Below, in pieces: positions 24,787 to 34,230 of a stretch of 64,000 nt of DNA (the first letter of the stretch is position 1; the number at the start of each line of letters is the position of its first letter). The DNA is from Streptomyces sp. NBC_00306 (GTDB lineage Bacteria > Actinomycetota > Actinomycetes > Streptomycetales > Streptomycetaceae), in the NCBI RefSeq assembly GCF_036169555.1, contig NZ_CP108032.1, forward strand, positions 8,370,001 to 8,434,000, in the 5' to 3' direction. Position numbers and translations under genes: made by a program. Below the pieces are notes generated by a model. It saw only the letters and a program-made list of their open reading frames with translations, was not told the origin of the DNA and made no database searches.

Positions 24787-25257
24787 TCAGTCCACGTGCG
24801 GCGGGGCGGGTCGAACCACCGCCGCCAACGCACGCCGAACCGCGCCTGTTGAGCGTCGTCGCTCCGCGAGCCTGCCGAAGTCCCCGGACGCGATCGTGTC
24901 GGGCGTCGGGCGCCGATTCCTCACGTCTGTGATGTGTGCCGACGCCTTGACCGTCTTGGGGCCGGCCGCTTCGTTGTCGGCGGTGGCTGAAGAGGAGGCG
25001 GGCTCGGGGTCCAGGGCGTCGCGGACGGCGGTCAGGATGTCCTCGGTGTCGGCACCGAGCGCTCGGGCGGCGGAGCTGAAGTCCCGGGCAAGAGTGACGA
25101 GTTGGTCGGCATCGTGTGCGTGCGGCCCGGACGGGAGCGCTGCGACCCGGGTGCCCGCGCCACGGCGGGTGCGGATCAGTGCGGCCAGTTGGGCGCGGAC
25201 CTGCTCGTAGGGCGGTACCTGGCTGGTGGTGTCGACGCGGACGGCGGGGTCACTCAT
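24787..25257 (-). CDS. GntR (YtrA-like) regulator with the DNA-binding domain apparently deleted
   Basis: 156 residues from ATG 25257. It begins VDTTSQVPPYEQVRAQLAALI, the standard GntR/YtrA opening, and then jumps directly to RTRRGAGTRVA, which in intact relatives follows the wing of the winged helix. The intervening 40 or so residues, holding the recognition helix, are absent while the frame stays open. The rest (DADQLVTLARDFSSAARALG) is the usual short effector tail, followed by an unusual 70-residue extension. It overlaps the upstream membrane protein gene by 8 bp (ATGAGTGA), so the two were a regulator and partner pair. Confidence 0.65.
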   Translation of the reverse strand: MSDPAVRVDTTSQVPPYEQVRAQLAALIRTRRGAGTRVAALPSGPHAHDADQLVTLARDFSSAARALGADTEDILTAVRDALDPEPASSSATADNEAAGPKTVKASAHITDVRNRRPTPDTIASGDFGRLAERRRSTGAVRRALAAVVRPAPPHVD

Positions 25258-25822
25258 CCTCGAAGGTCCCATCGTCGGCTGTGTGGTCTTCGACCGCCCG
25301 GGGTGCCACGACGGTGACGAGGGACCAGTAGAAGGTGAACAGGCCCAGCATGCCCAGGGGACAGATCACTGCGATGGTGGCGACGCCCAGCGGGCCGGCG
25401 CAAGCCTTCTCCGTGAGTGCGACGAAGATCATCAGCACGACGAGAAGCACCTGGCTCGACACCAGCAGTCCCCAGGCTCCGGTGATCGCCCACGCGCGGT
25501 CGCGGCGCTGCTGGTCGTCGCCCGGGCCGTGGGCGATACGGCGCAAGGCCCAGACGCAGACGGGGGTTCCGACCGCGAGGGCGGCGATCATCGGGCCGCT
25601 GTAGTACAAGCCGGGCCAGGGACCGAGGGATGCGGGCATCCCTTCGCAGGTGACGGTGAGGACACGCCCCGCTCTGCCAATGCGGTCGGGGCCGGAGGAG
25701 GCCGTGACCGCACCGATGACCAACAGGGTGACGAGGGTTGCCGCCTGGAGAAGAAGCAAGGGCGCCATGCGGGGCGGCACTTGGTGCCGGACCAGGCGCG
25801 GGGCGAGACTCGCGGTACGCAT
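25250..25822 (-). CDS. Hypothetical four-helix membrane protein
   Basis: 190 residues with four hydrophobic segments: LLLLQAATLVTLLVIGAV (20-37), MIAALAVGTPVCVWAL, WGLLVSSQVLLVVLMIFVAL and VICPLGMLGLFTFYW. The N-terminus is basic and the C-terminus acidic (EDHTADDGTFEDE). I do not recognise a named family. Location directly upstream of, and overlapping, a YtrA-type GntR gene is a common actinobacterial pairing. Confidence 0.7.
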   Translation of the reverse strand: MRTASLAPRLVRHQVPPRMAPLLLLQAATLVTLLVIGAVTASSGPDRIGRAGRVLTVTCEGMPASLGPWPGLYYSGPMIAALAVGTPVCVWALRRIAHGPGDDQQRRDRAWAITGAWGLLVSSQVLLVVLMIFVALTEKACAGPLGVATIAVICPLGMLGLFTFYWSLVTVVAPRAVEDHTADDGTFEDE

Positions 25823-25978
25823 CCGATCGACTCGTCCGGAAGGCCATCCGAGCCTTCCGAAGCCTGACCTCCGGGACTCTCTCTAGCTGACCGGAGTCTT
25901 GCCCGAGGCCTCCGGCTACGTGCGCGTGCGGGGCGGGGGCGTGCGCGAGCTGCCGAGTGTCGAGGAAGCCGACAGGAT

Positions 25979-26022
25979 CGCCCCGCAGGATGCCCGGCAG
26001 TTGTCGGGCATCCTGCGGGGCG
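25979..26022. terminator. Strong 18-bp hairpin
   Basis: Bases 25979-25996 pair perfectly with 26005-26022 around an 8-base loop (GCAGTTGT). It is the only structured element in 25823-26229. Just upstream on the plus strand (about 25899-25978) is a short open stretch containing GYVRVRGGGVRELPSVEEA that could be the tail of a lost gene for which this was the terminator. Nothing else is recognisable in this 400-bp stretch. Confidence 0.6.
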
Positions 26023-26229
26023 GGCCCGGACGAGCGCTGGTGAGGCATGCAGCACTACGCAGGAAGGCGTCGTGCGAGCTGGGGCAGCGCGCGAGGCCCT
26101 CGGAACTGGCGTTGCCGAATACCATATGAGGGGTTCGGCTGCAGCCGAGACCCCGCAACATCTTGAAGGCGGGTGGATGTGTCGCCCGGGCCCAAGTCGC
26201 ATGGGTGTGTTCAACATTTGGGGTCAAGG

Positions 26230-26656
26230 CCCATTGATCATCCGCACCCGGTCAGCCACCAGATCGGACCGGTGGGCAGTCAGCAGCGCGAGGTCCGCCG
26301 CGAGCTGGGCGGGCACGTCGATCGTCGCGACGTTCCGTCGTTGCCGGGCGGTCTCCGCGATCCCATGGGCGTCACGGGCATCTGTCTTGGCCTCGCCCCG
26401 GTAGGCTCCGGTCAGCCGGTTGACAGTGCGCCCGGCACGTAGTCCGCCCGCTGGCCGTGTGCCGCGAGCAAGGCCAGCAGCAGTGCCGAGGACGTGCCGG
26501 AGATGTCCATCGCCTAGCAGACCTCGTCCGCCGGCCGAGAATTTCGCCGATCGCGGCCAGGAGGGCCGACTCATCAGTCTCTACCTTCTTCGACCACAGC
26601 GTGGCGCCGGTCTCATCAACCACCGCACCCCAGTGATGGCTTTCCGGCATCAACAC
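26230..26656 (-). pseudogene. IS110-family transposase, N-terminal remnant
   Basis: Two minus-strand frames must be joined to follow the family. SHHWGAVVDETGATLWSKKV opens the piece (26656 downward), then LLAAIGEILG. After a frame change comes RTVNRLTGAYRGEAKTDARD, then HGIAETARQRR and LTAHRSDLVADRVRMIN. These are the DEDD-type N-terminal domain of IS110 transposases. The C-terminal domain is missing, so the piece is non-functional. It belongs to a stretch of transposon debris up to the IS1380 copy. Confidence 0.85.
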
Positions 26657-26890
26657 CGGCTCAGACCTGGGACCTCCGCTCGCTCACGTGCTCCTCCTCG
26701 TTCCGCACGGCATGCCGTCGGCCCGAGGAACACCCCGCTGTCATCTCCGTAATCAGCGACCGCACGAAGCGCGCACATCTCACTCAGCGGCCAGGGCGCC
26801 CCGGAGGACTGGGCGGCCACTCCCAGAGAGCCACTGCAGGCAAGAACGCCCATGCCACACCCAGCCCTCCCGGGCTGGGGAAGACCTTAC

Positions 26891-27033
26891 GGAGAACGCC
26901 TGGGCCGAGTTCGTTCCGTTCCTGCAGTTCAGCGCGGAGCTCCGAACGGGTCGCCTGCACCACCAAGGCGATCGAGTCGGTGAACGCCCGCATCCGCCGG
27001 GCCGTTCGGGCCCGCGGCCACTTCCCCTCCTAG
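26891..27033 (+). pseudogene. IS256-family (mutator) transposase fragment
   Basis: The plus strand encodes ENAWAEFVPFLQFSAELR, then one frame shift later TTKAIESVNARIRRAVRARG followed by HFPS and TAG. These are the conserved C-terminal region of IS256 transposases. Fewer than 50 codons survive and they are frameshifted. The IS1380 element begins at the base after the TAG. Confidence 0.8.
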
Positions 27034-28708
27034 CCTCGCGCTTTCACGAGGTGGGTTGTCCGATGCTTGATCAAATAGGCGGAGAGTGCTCCTGACCTGC
27101 AACGATGGGACTTGTCTAGGGTCCTGTTGTCTGCACGGAAAGAAGCACCCTCCAGGTGAGCAGGCGTATCGGGTTGTACCCGCGTGTCCGCGTCGAGGGC
27201 GGTGGCAGTGGGACGGTCTCGCAGGCCGGGGCGGTGCTGCTGGTCGAGACGGTCCGCAAGTGCGGCCTGGACACCGCGATATCGACGGCACTGGCGCCGT
27301 GGCGCAAGCCGCGGGCAGTGCACGACCCGGGCAGGATCCTGCTGGATGTCGCGCTCGGCGTCGCTCTGGGCGGGGACTGCCTCGCCGATGTCGCCATGTT
27401 GCGGGCCGAGCCCGACGTGTTCGGCCCGGTGGCATCCGATCCCACGGTCTCCCGGCTCATCGACGCCCTCGCCACAGCCGGACCGAAGGCGCTCACCGCG
27501 ATCCGGTCGGCGCGGGCCGAAGTACGGTCGCGGGTCTGGGAACTGGCCGGGGTGAGAAGTCCGGCCGCCGACGGTCACGTGATCGTGGACATCGACGGCG
27601 TGCTTGTCCTTGCGCACTCCGAGAAGCAGGATGCCACCGCGACCTGGAAGAAGACCTTCGGCCATCATCCGCTCGTCGCGTTTGTTGACCACGGCCAGGC
27701 CGGTTCCGGAGAGCCGGTGGCCGCGCTGCTGCGGCCCGGCAACGCCGGCTCCAACACCGCGAGCGATCACATCGAAACAGCCCAACTCGCCCTGGCTCAA
27801 CTCCCCAAGCACCTGCGGCGGGGCCGGAAGACGCTGATCCGCACCGACTCCGCCGGCGGGACCCACGCCTTCCTCGACTGGCTCTCCCGCCGGGGCCGGT
27901 GGCTGTCGTATTCCGTCGGAATGACCATCACCGACGCCATCCACCAGGCCGTCCTGAAGATTCCGAAGAAGGCATGGACGCCGGCCTACGACGCCGACGG
28001 CACCGAGCGGCCCGGCGCCTGGGTCGCAGAGATCACCGACATCCCTGACCTGAGCACGTGGCCCAAGGGCATGCGGCTCATCGTCCGCAAAGAACGACCG
28101 CACCCCGGCGCCCAGTTGCGATTCACCGACCTCGACGGACTACGGCTCACCTGTTTCGCGACCAACACCCAAGGCGGCCAGCTCGCCGACCTGGAACTAC
28201 GTCACCGCCGCCGGGCCCGCTGCGAGGACCGCATCCGAAACGCCCGCGACACCGGCCTGCGCAACCTGCCCCTGCACGACACCGCCCAGAACCGGATCTG
28301 GCTGGAGATCGTCCAGATCGCACTCGACCTCCTCGCCTGGATGCCGATGCTCGCCCTGACTGCAGAAACCCGCCGCTGGGAGCCCAAACGGCTTCGCCTG
28401 CGGCTGTTCTCTGCCGCCGCCCAACTGGTCACCACCGGCCGCTGCCGCAGGCTCCGCTTCACCGCCCGATGGCCCTGGACGGATGTGATCACCCGCGCGA
28501 TCCAGCGACTCGCAGCCCTCCCGAACCCCGGCTGACCAGCGACTCCGACCGTCCCGACGAGCCACAGCAACATCCCGGAGCCGTGGAACCCCGGCGCCCA
28601 CCCGACGCGACAGCCGGGCCGCCAACCTGCCCCCGCCCACGAAATTCCGCACCTCGCAAGCACAGAGTCCCCGTCAGCGAACCGACGAGGACTCATGAAC
28701 GATCGAGG
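27034..28708 (+). mobile_element. IS1380-family insertion sequence, apparently intact
   Basis: The element carries one intact transposase. Its proposed ends are CCTCGCGCTTTCACGAG at 27034 and, inverted at 28708, CCTCGATCGTTCATGAG; these match at 12 of 17 positions. Flanking bases are CTAG on the left and TTAG on the right, a near-match rather than a clean target duplication. It is inserted at the end of the IS256 fragment. End assignment is tentative. Confidence 0.7.
27156..28535 (+). CDS. IS1380-family transposase
   Basis: 459 residues, full length for IS1380 transposases. The first catalytic Asp lies in VIVDIDGVLVLAHSEK, the second in TLIRTDSAGGTHAFLDWL, and the C-terminal DDE segment includes RRRARCEDRIRNARDTGLRNLP with a candidate Glu. 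The uninterrupted frame suggests a functional enzyme. The start ATG-equivalent is the GTG at 27156, following CCCTCCAG. Confidence 0.9.
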   Translation: MSRRIGLYPRVRVEGGGSGTVSQAGAVLLVETVRKCGLDTAISTALAPWRKPRAVHDPGRILLDVALGVALGGDCLADVAMLRAEPDVFGPVASDPTVSRLIDALATAGPKALTAIRSARAEVRSRVWELAGVRSPAADGHVIVDIDGVLVLAHSEKQDATATWKKTFGHHPLVAFVDHGQAGSGEPVAALLRPGNAGSNTASDHIETAQLALAQLPKHLRRGRKTLIRTDSAGGTHAFLDWLSRRGRWLSYSVGMTITDAIHQAVLKIPKKAWTPAYDADGTERPGAWVAEITDIPDLSTWPKGMRLIVRKERPHPGAQLRFTDLDGLRLTCFATNTQGGQLADLELRHRRRARCEDRIRNARDTGLRNLPLHDTAQNRIWLEIVQIALDLLAWMPMLALTAETRRWEPKRLRLRLFSAAAQLVTTGRCRRLRFTARWPWTDVITRAIQRLAALPNPG

Positions 28709-29191
28709 TTAGCGTTCTCCACGATAACGGATGCAAGAATGCCGCGCCATGTGACTGCGTGGCGTGAACAGATGAGTCCGATAATTTGAATGAAAAAGCC
28801 GACAGGGCGGCTGTCGCGCTCGTTGGTAAGGCCATGGTTCTCGACGAGTGGGGTGGAGTGACGTCCATGTGACTTTATGAAGATAGGGCTATGAGGTTTG
28901 CTATTAGGCGACAGGTCATTGCCATGCATCAAGCTGACAGGGGTCCGATCGGGGCATCCCCACGCCATCGGGCGGCAGACTCTGAGTTGCTGTCGGCCCA
29001 TTAAGGCACGTCACGCGTTGGCCGCCGGGGGATGGGGAAGGGGCAACGGAGAAGGGACAGTGCGCGGTGGTAGTCGGGCGATGACGTAGCACGCAAGGCT
29101 CGCGGCTGCGTGAAAGCAGCGTGTGCGGACCTGATGCGAGTTGGGGCGGCCAGGGAATGGGGCGCACACGCAGGCGGTGACCCTCTTGCCG
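28709..29191. other. Intergenic stretch without a recognisable gene
   Basis: This 480-bp stretch has noticeably lower GC near 28720-28900 (for example GATAATTTGAATGAAAAAG) than its surroundings. Short open frames exist on the minus strand but show no family motif, and several stops break each frame. It separates the IS1380 copy from the end of the LAL regulator gene. I see no RNA gene or clear terminator. Confidence 0.5.
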
Positions 29192-31960
29192 CTAAGTGTG
29201 AGGAGTCAGTGCCGAGGAGAGTTGCGTGCGCGAGGTGACGCCCAGCTTGGCGAATACGTTTCCGAGGTGCCATTCGACCGTGCGGGGGCTGATGAATAGT
29301 TTGTCGGCGATTTCGCTGTTCGTGTGTCCTGCTTTGACGAGTCGCGCGATCTGTGATTCCTGGCCGGTCAGCTTGGCGTCGGTGCCTATCGTTCGCTTGC
29401 GGGCATTCTCCCCGGTTGACTTGAGTTCTCGCTGGGCACGGTCGGCGAAACCGGATGCTCCCATGCTGCTGAATTTGTCATAGGCGAAGTGGAGGTGTGC
29501 GCGGCTTTCCTGGCGACGGTTCTCGCGGCGCAACCACTCGCCGTAGAGCAGGTGAGCGCGGGCCAGGTGGACGGTGATCTTGCATCGTCGCAGGTGCTCG
29601 ATGGCCTTTTGGTAGAGGCCATCCGCAGTCTGTCCAGTGCTCAGCAGTGCGTGAGAGTAGGCTTGTGCGCCGAGTGCCCATTCGGTGCTGCTGGCGTTTG
29701 TGCGGTCGGTGAGCTTTTCCAGTGCCGCCGCGGCCGTCTGATGCTGTCCGCTGTGGACGGCAGCCTCGATCAGTTCGATCAGGGCCCATCCGAAGAATCC
29801 GAGGTCCTCGTACTGGCATGCGCTCTTCGCGGCTTCCAGTGCAGTGTCGTATTGGCCGGTGCCGTTGTGCAGCAGAGCGGTCGAGTATTTAGCAAGACCG
29901 AGGATGCGCCCTTCACCTCGCTCGCGGGCCTCTTTGAGGCTGGATTCAATGAGCTCAAGTGTTTGGGGCTCCTGTGCTCTCCAGGCGCCAAGCACGAGCG
30001 ACGTGTACAGCATGGGTGGGCTGCTAGTGGCTTCCGAGATTGTTTTCGCCTCCTCGATCTCGGATTCGGCAAGATCGAATTCTCCGGCGTGCACATGGAA
30101 GCATGCCTGGTAATTCAACGCGATGGGGAGAACGGAGAGCGCTCCGGCATCGCGGGCGATGTCGACCGCGCCTGCTGCCATCTCGCACCACGCATCGTCG
30201 TCCCACAGTTCCGGGGCGAAAGGCTCGGGCGTCAGAGGGCACCCCAGCCACAGCCAGGGACTGTTCTCCAGCACGCCGTCCTTCCGCTCCTGTTGGACGG
30301 TGCGCAGCGCATGCCACAAAGCATCGGCGCTGGCCGGGTAACCATCGATGATCAGCGAGGCCATGCTGTGCAGGAGGACGTCCACCGTCCGCGTCGTCTG
30401 CGGCGGTAGTTCAGCGCGGGCAGCCGCTGCAACTTCCCGACGCACGGGTTCCTCCATCAGGCGACCGGCGAAGACCACTGCGCCGGCGGCTTCCAGCAGT
30501 GTTTCCCGGGCAAGGTCGGGGTCGAGGGGAGCCAGGCGGTTTGCGGCGTCGAGAAGAAGACGGGGAGCGGCACTGCCCCGTATTCGGGAGAACACCAGGC
30601 TCGCTCGCAACCGCTCGAGTCGGGCACGCTGGAGGGCGTCCAGAGGACCGGCCTCGGCGGCCGCCAGCATGTCGTAGATGTGATCGGTCCCGCCCGCATC
30701 GATCCCGGCCTGTGCTGCGGCGAGCGCACGAGTGACGCGCCGTGCGGGGTCGGATGTCATTTCGGTTGATCGCCGCAGGAACGAGGCTGCTGCCGCAGCG
30801 CCGCCCCTGCTCTGAGCCCGGCCGGCCGACTCTTCCAAGTCGGTGGCAATGTTTTCGTCCGGCCACGCAGCGGCGCGTGCGCGGTGCCATGCTCGGCGGT
30901 CCGGGTCATGGGGGTCCGTTGCCTGTGCCAGAGCACGGTGGGCCGTCCTGCGATCCTCTGCGGACATCCTTTGGTAAATGGCCGAGCGGACCAGGGGATG
31001 GCGGAAGCGAACCCTGGTCCGGAAGTCGACCAGCCCGGCGGCGTCCGCCGGCGCTGCGGCGTCCACCGGTATGTCCTGCAAGCGGGTTGAGCGGAACAAC
31101 AGGGCAACGTCTCCGGTCGGTTCCGCGGCGGCGGTCTGCAGAAGTCGCTGGCTGTCCGGCGGCAGCGATCGGAACTCCTGATGAAACGCGCTTTCGAGGT
31201 AGCACGTCAGCGGGTGGATGCCCGGTAGCCAGAAGCCTCCCGCCAGTTCAGCCGGTGCCAGCGCCTGTGGCAGGTACAACAATGCCATGGGGTTGCCACG
31301 TGCTTCCGCAACGATCCGGTCCCGAACCAGCGGATCGAGGCGCACGCGCGCAGCAGCGGCGAGCAAGGCGCGAGCATCGGGTTCACTCAGCCCCTTGACC
31401 ATCAATTCCGGTAGACCCGACAAATCACGGTTGGCAGGCGCCCGAAGAGCAAAGATCAAAGCTACGGGTTCTGCTTTCAAACGCCTGGCGACGAAGGACA
31501 GTACCTCGATGGAGCCCTCGTCGATCCATTGCGCATCGTCGATGAGGCATACCAGTGGGTGGTCCTCGGTGATGCTGGCCAGGAGTCCGAGTACGGCCAG
31601 TCCGACCAGGAACCGGTTGGGCGTCGTGCCCTCCCGCAGTCCGAACGCGACAGACAGGGCCTCGCTCTGCGGTTCCGGCAGCTCGTGCAGTCGTCCCATC
31701 ATGGGCGCGCACACCAGTTGGAGGGTGGCGAACGGAAGTTCCATCTCTGATTCGATGCCCGCGACGCTCACGGTGCGGAATCCCACGGCACGGGCAGTCG
31801 CGTAATCCAGCAGAGCGGTCTTGCCGATGCCGGCCTCACCGCGGAGAACCACTACCGCGCTGTTTCCTGCCCGTGCTGTGGCCAGTACGTGATCAAGTGC
31901 GGCCAGCTGGTCGTTCCGACCCAAGAGCCCGCCCTGCGATCCGATGGCGAACTTACCCAT
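29192..31960 (-). CDS. LAL-type LuxR transcriptional regulator
   Basis: 922 residues, the usual large-ATP-binding LuxR size. The Walker A is GEAGIGKT (41-48), Walker B is LVCLIDDAQWID (about 140), followed by a long alpha-helical TPR-like middle. The C-terminal HTH is complete: LTGQESQIARLVKAGHTN, SEIADKLFISPRTVEWHLGN and VFAKLGVTSRTQL. Such proteins activate specialised metabolism or catabolic operons. It is divergent from the epoxide hydrolase gene at 32306, which is a plausible target. A second LAL regulator lies at 36031-38811. Confidence 0.92.
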   Translation of the reverse strand: MGKFAIGSQGGLLGRNDQLAALDHVLATARAGNSAVVVLRGEAGIGKTALLDYATARAVGFRTVSVAGIESEMELPFATLQLVCAPMMGRLHELPEPQSEALSVAFGLREGTTPNRFLVGLAVLGLLASITEDHPLVCLIDDAQWIDEGSIEVLSFVARRLKAEPVALIFALRAPANRDLSGLPELMVKGLSEPDARALLAAAARVRLDPLVRDRIVAEARGNPMALLYLPQALAPAELAGGFWLPGIHPLTCYLESAFHQEFRSLPPDSQRLLQTAAAEPTGDVALLFRSTRLQDIPVDAAAPADAAGLVDFRTRVRFRHPLVRSAIYQRMSAEDRRTAHRALAQATDPHDPDRRAWHRARAAAWPDENIATDLEESAGRAQSRGGAAAAASFLRRSTEMTSDPARRVTRALAAAQAGIDAGGTDHIYDMLAAAEAGPLDALQRARLERLRASLVFSRIRGSAAPRLLLDAANRLAPLDPDLARETLLEAAGAVVFAGRLMEEPVRREVAAAARAELPPQTTRTVDVLLHSMASLIIDGYPASADALWHALRTVQQERKDGVLENSPWLWLGCPLTPEPFAPELWDDDAWCEMAAGAVDIARDAGALSVLPIALNYQACFHVHAGEFDLAESEIEEAKTISEATSSPPMLYTSLVLGAWRAQEPQTLELIESSLKEARERGEGRILGLAKYSTALLHNGTGQYDTALEAAKSACQYEDLGFFGWALIELIEAAVHSGQHQTAAAALEKLTDRTNASSTEWALGAQAYSHALLSTGQTADGLYQKAIEHLRRCKITVHLARAHLLYGEWLRRENRRQESRAHLHFAYDKFSSMGASGFADRAQRELKSTGENARKRTIGTDAKLTGQESQIARLVKAGHTNSEIADKLFISPRTVEWHLGNVFAKLGVTSRTQLSSALTPHT

Positions 31961-32305
31961 AGGAAGCGATCTTCCCGGTCTGTTGGTTCGTTCCCTGAGC
32001 GTTGATCGCCTGCGGCTATGAGGTGCCTCTAGTCGGCATACGCAACGCGCAATCTGTCTAAATTATCACATTTGGGCGCTGTTGCGAGTGGCGGGCATTG
32101 GGGCACTGGACTGCCGCGCCTCATGAGGGCGGTTCCCCTGCCGTGGGCTGACGCGTCCTTTCAGGGAACGCCGCATGCAACCCCGTACGAACCCCGGGTC
32201 GAACCCCGGGGGTGAGGCCAGTGCTTCCCCCGGGGCGACGCAGCCACGTGTCGGCAAGAGTGAGGCATTCACAGACCCAGTGCCTCTGCTGTGAGGAGTT
32301 CTCCC
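31961..32305. promoter_or_regulatory. Divergent intergenic region of LAL regulator and epoxide hydrolase
   Basis: The 345-bp region between two outward-facing genes should contain both promoters. It has an AT-rich patch TCTAAATTATCACATTTGG (about 32057-32075), unusual in this DNA, that can serve as a -10 region on either strand. A repeated GAACCCCGGG pair lies near 32188-32210. No gene is seen. Exact promoter positions cannot be assigned by eye. Confidence 0.4.
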
Positions 32306-33508
32306 ATGTCTGTCACCTCCGAAAGGACGGCAATCCGGCCGTTCACGGTCGATTTTCCGGAAGCGGACGTCGCTGATCTGCGCAAGCGCATCGCAGCCAC
32401 GCGCTGGCCGGAGAAGGAAACTGTCGGCGATCAGTCGCAGGGCCCGCAGCTCGCGACTGCTCAGGAAATCGTCCGCTACTGGGGCGAGGACTACGACGTC
32501 GGCAGGGTCAAGGCGATGGTGGGTGCCTACCCGAACTTCGTCACCGAGATCGACGGCCTGGACATTCACTTCATCCATGTGCGTTCGTCACATGAGAATG
32601 CTCTGCCGATCCTCGTCACGCACGGGTGGCCTGGATCGGTCGTCGAACAGCTGAAGATCATCGGGCCGCTCACCGACCCGACAGCACACGGTGGCAACGC
32701 GTCGGACGCCTTCGACGTGGTGATTCCGTCGATGCCGGGCTACGGCTTCTCTGGAAAGCCGACCGCCAAGGGCTGGGGGCCGGACCGTATCGCACGCGCG
32801 TGGGCCGAGCTGATGAAGCGCCTCGGCTACACGCGGTATGTGGCGCAGGGCGGCGACTGGGGTGCCGTCGTCACCGACGTCATGGCCCTCCAGGCCCCCG
32901 AGGGATTGGTCGGCATCCACACCAACATGCCGGGCGTGGTCCCCCCTGCGATCGACCAGGCGCTCGCGACCAGCCAGCCGCTGCCGGCCGGCCTTCCGGA
33001 CCTCACCGAGGAGGAGCAGCGCGCAGTCGACCAGCTGACCTACGTCTACGCGCACGTCTTCTACGCGTACATCATGGCTTCACGTCCCCAGACCCTGACC
33101 GGCCTCGCGGATTCGCCCGCCTTCCTGGCGACCTTCATGGCCGACCACGACCGAGACAGCCTGGCGATGATCAGCCGGTCGTTCGCCGGCCAGCCCGAAG
33201 GTCTGACGCGGGACGACTTCCTCGACAACGTCACGCTCTTCTGGCTGACGAACACCGGCGTCTCCTCCGGCCGTCTCTACGCGGAGAACACGTTCCCCTT
33301 CTTCGGCGCCAAGGGAATCACCCTTCCCGTCGCCGTGAGTGTTTTCCCCGAGGAGCTGTACGAGTCCCCTCGGAGTTGGACAGAGCAGGCCTATCCGAAC
33401 CTCATCCACTACAACCGGCTGCCCAAGGGCGGACACTTCGCGGCTTGGGAACAGCCGGAGTTCTTCGTGAGTGAGCTGCGTACCGGGCTCCGGTCGCTGC
33501 GCAACTGA
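32306..33508 (+). CDS. Epoxide hydrolase (EHN-type alpha/beta hydrolase)
   Basis: 400 residues from ATG 32306, after a GAGGAG site. The N-terminal EHN domain (RPFTVDFPEADVADLRKRI) precedes the hydrolase core. HGWPGS (106-111) forms the oxyanion turn, Asp184 in QGGDWGAVV is the nucleophile, and His377 in KGGHFAAWEQP is the general base. Tyrosines that open the epoxide ring can be placed in the lid. Reaction: epoxide to vicinal diol. A close paralogue lies at 43882-45069 on the other strand. Confidence 0.92.
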   Translation: MSVTSERTAIRPFTVDFPEADVADLRKRIAATRWPEKETVGDQSQGPQLATAQEIVRYWGEDYDVGRVKAMVGAYPNFVTEIDGLDIHFIHVRSSHENALPILVTHGWPGSVVEQLKIIGPLTDPTAHGGNASDAFDVVIPSMPGYGFSGKPTAKGWGPDRIARAWAELMKRLGYTRYVAQGGDWGAVVTDVMALQAPEGLVGIHTNMPGVVPPAIDQALATSQPLPAGLPDLTEEEQRAVDQLTYVYAHVFYAYIMASRPQTLTGLADSPAFLATFMADHDRDSLAMISRSFAGQPEGLTRDDFLDNVTLFWLTNTGVSSGRLYAENTFPFFGAKGITLPVAVSVFPEELYESPRSWTEQAYPNLIHYNRLPKGGHFAAWEQPEFFVSELRTGLRSLRN

Positions 33509-33674
33509 CCGCTCACACGGTCAAGGCCGGCCCTGCGGTCGAGTAGGTCGAGTCTGATCTGCTCGACCGCACACCTTCGGGCATTGGTCGGTGCGAATTC
33601 CGGGCAAGTGCAGGTGCTGCCGCACCCGATGCAATCGGCGCCCGCTAACGGGAATCAGAGAGGTTTACACGGCT

Positions 33675-34187
33675 ATGAGCAACTCCACGCAGACGGCTTG
33701 GCTGGCGGGCGGCTGCTTCTGGGGTATGCAGGACCTTCTTGGGGCGCTTCCGGGTGTCGTCAGCAGTCGAACCGGATACAGCGGAGGTGACACGCCTAAG
33801 GCGAGTTACCTCGATCACGGAAACCATGCTGAGTCGGTCGAAGTGGTCTTCGACCCAGTCGCAACTGACTACCGAACGATCCTCGAGTTCTTCTTCCAAA
33901 TCCATGACCCGACCACGAAGAACAGGCAAGGAGGCGACGTCGGTTCGGAGTACCGATCCGCCGTCTTCTACCACAACGACGAACAGCGACGCGTCGCCGA
34001 GGACGTTGTCGCCCATGTCGAGGCATCAGGCCGATGGCCGGGCAAGGTCGTGACTGAGGTCGCCCCGGCCGGCGATTTCTGGGAAGCCGAACCCGAGCAC
34101 CAGAACCGCCTGGCACGCTACCCGTCCGGCTACACCTGTCACTTCCCCCGCCCGGACTGGCAGCTGCCGAGACGCGCGGGTGCATGA
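33675..34187 (+). CDS. msrA: Peptide-methionine (S)-S-oxide reductase
   Basis: 170 residues from ATG 33675. The catalytic GGCFWG lies at 12-17, and GYSGG, YLDHGNHAESVEV and GSEYRSAVFYH are all standard MsrA motifs. It reduces the S-epimer of methionine sulfoxide in proteins. It has a Cys only in GGCFWG and one near the C-terminus (YTCHFPRP), so a thioredoxin-recycled mechanism is likely. msrB follows 43 bp later, making a two-gene repair unit. Confidence 0.95.
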   Translation: MSNSTQTAWLAGGCFWGMQDLLGALPGVVSSRTGYSGGDTPKASYLDHGNHAESVEVVFDPVATDYRTILEFFFQIHDPTTKNRQGGDVGSEYRSAVFYHNDEQRRVAEDVVAHVEASGRWPGKVVTEVAPAGDFWEAEPEHQNRLARYPSGYTCHFPRPDWQLPRRAGA

Positions 34188-34230
34188 CCGGAGCGGACAC
34201 CGACTCCAGTTCTGTGAGGAATTGAGATTC

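Noticed and set aside
32150..32230. Repeated GAACCCCGGG as a possible regulatory operator
   Set aside because: Two near copies 12 bases apart in GC-rich DNA are weak evidence; mentioned only in the intergenic entry.
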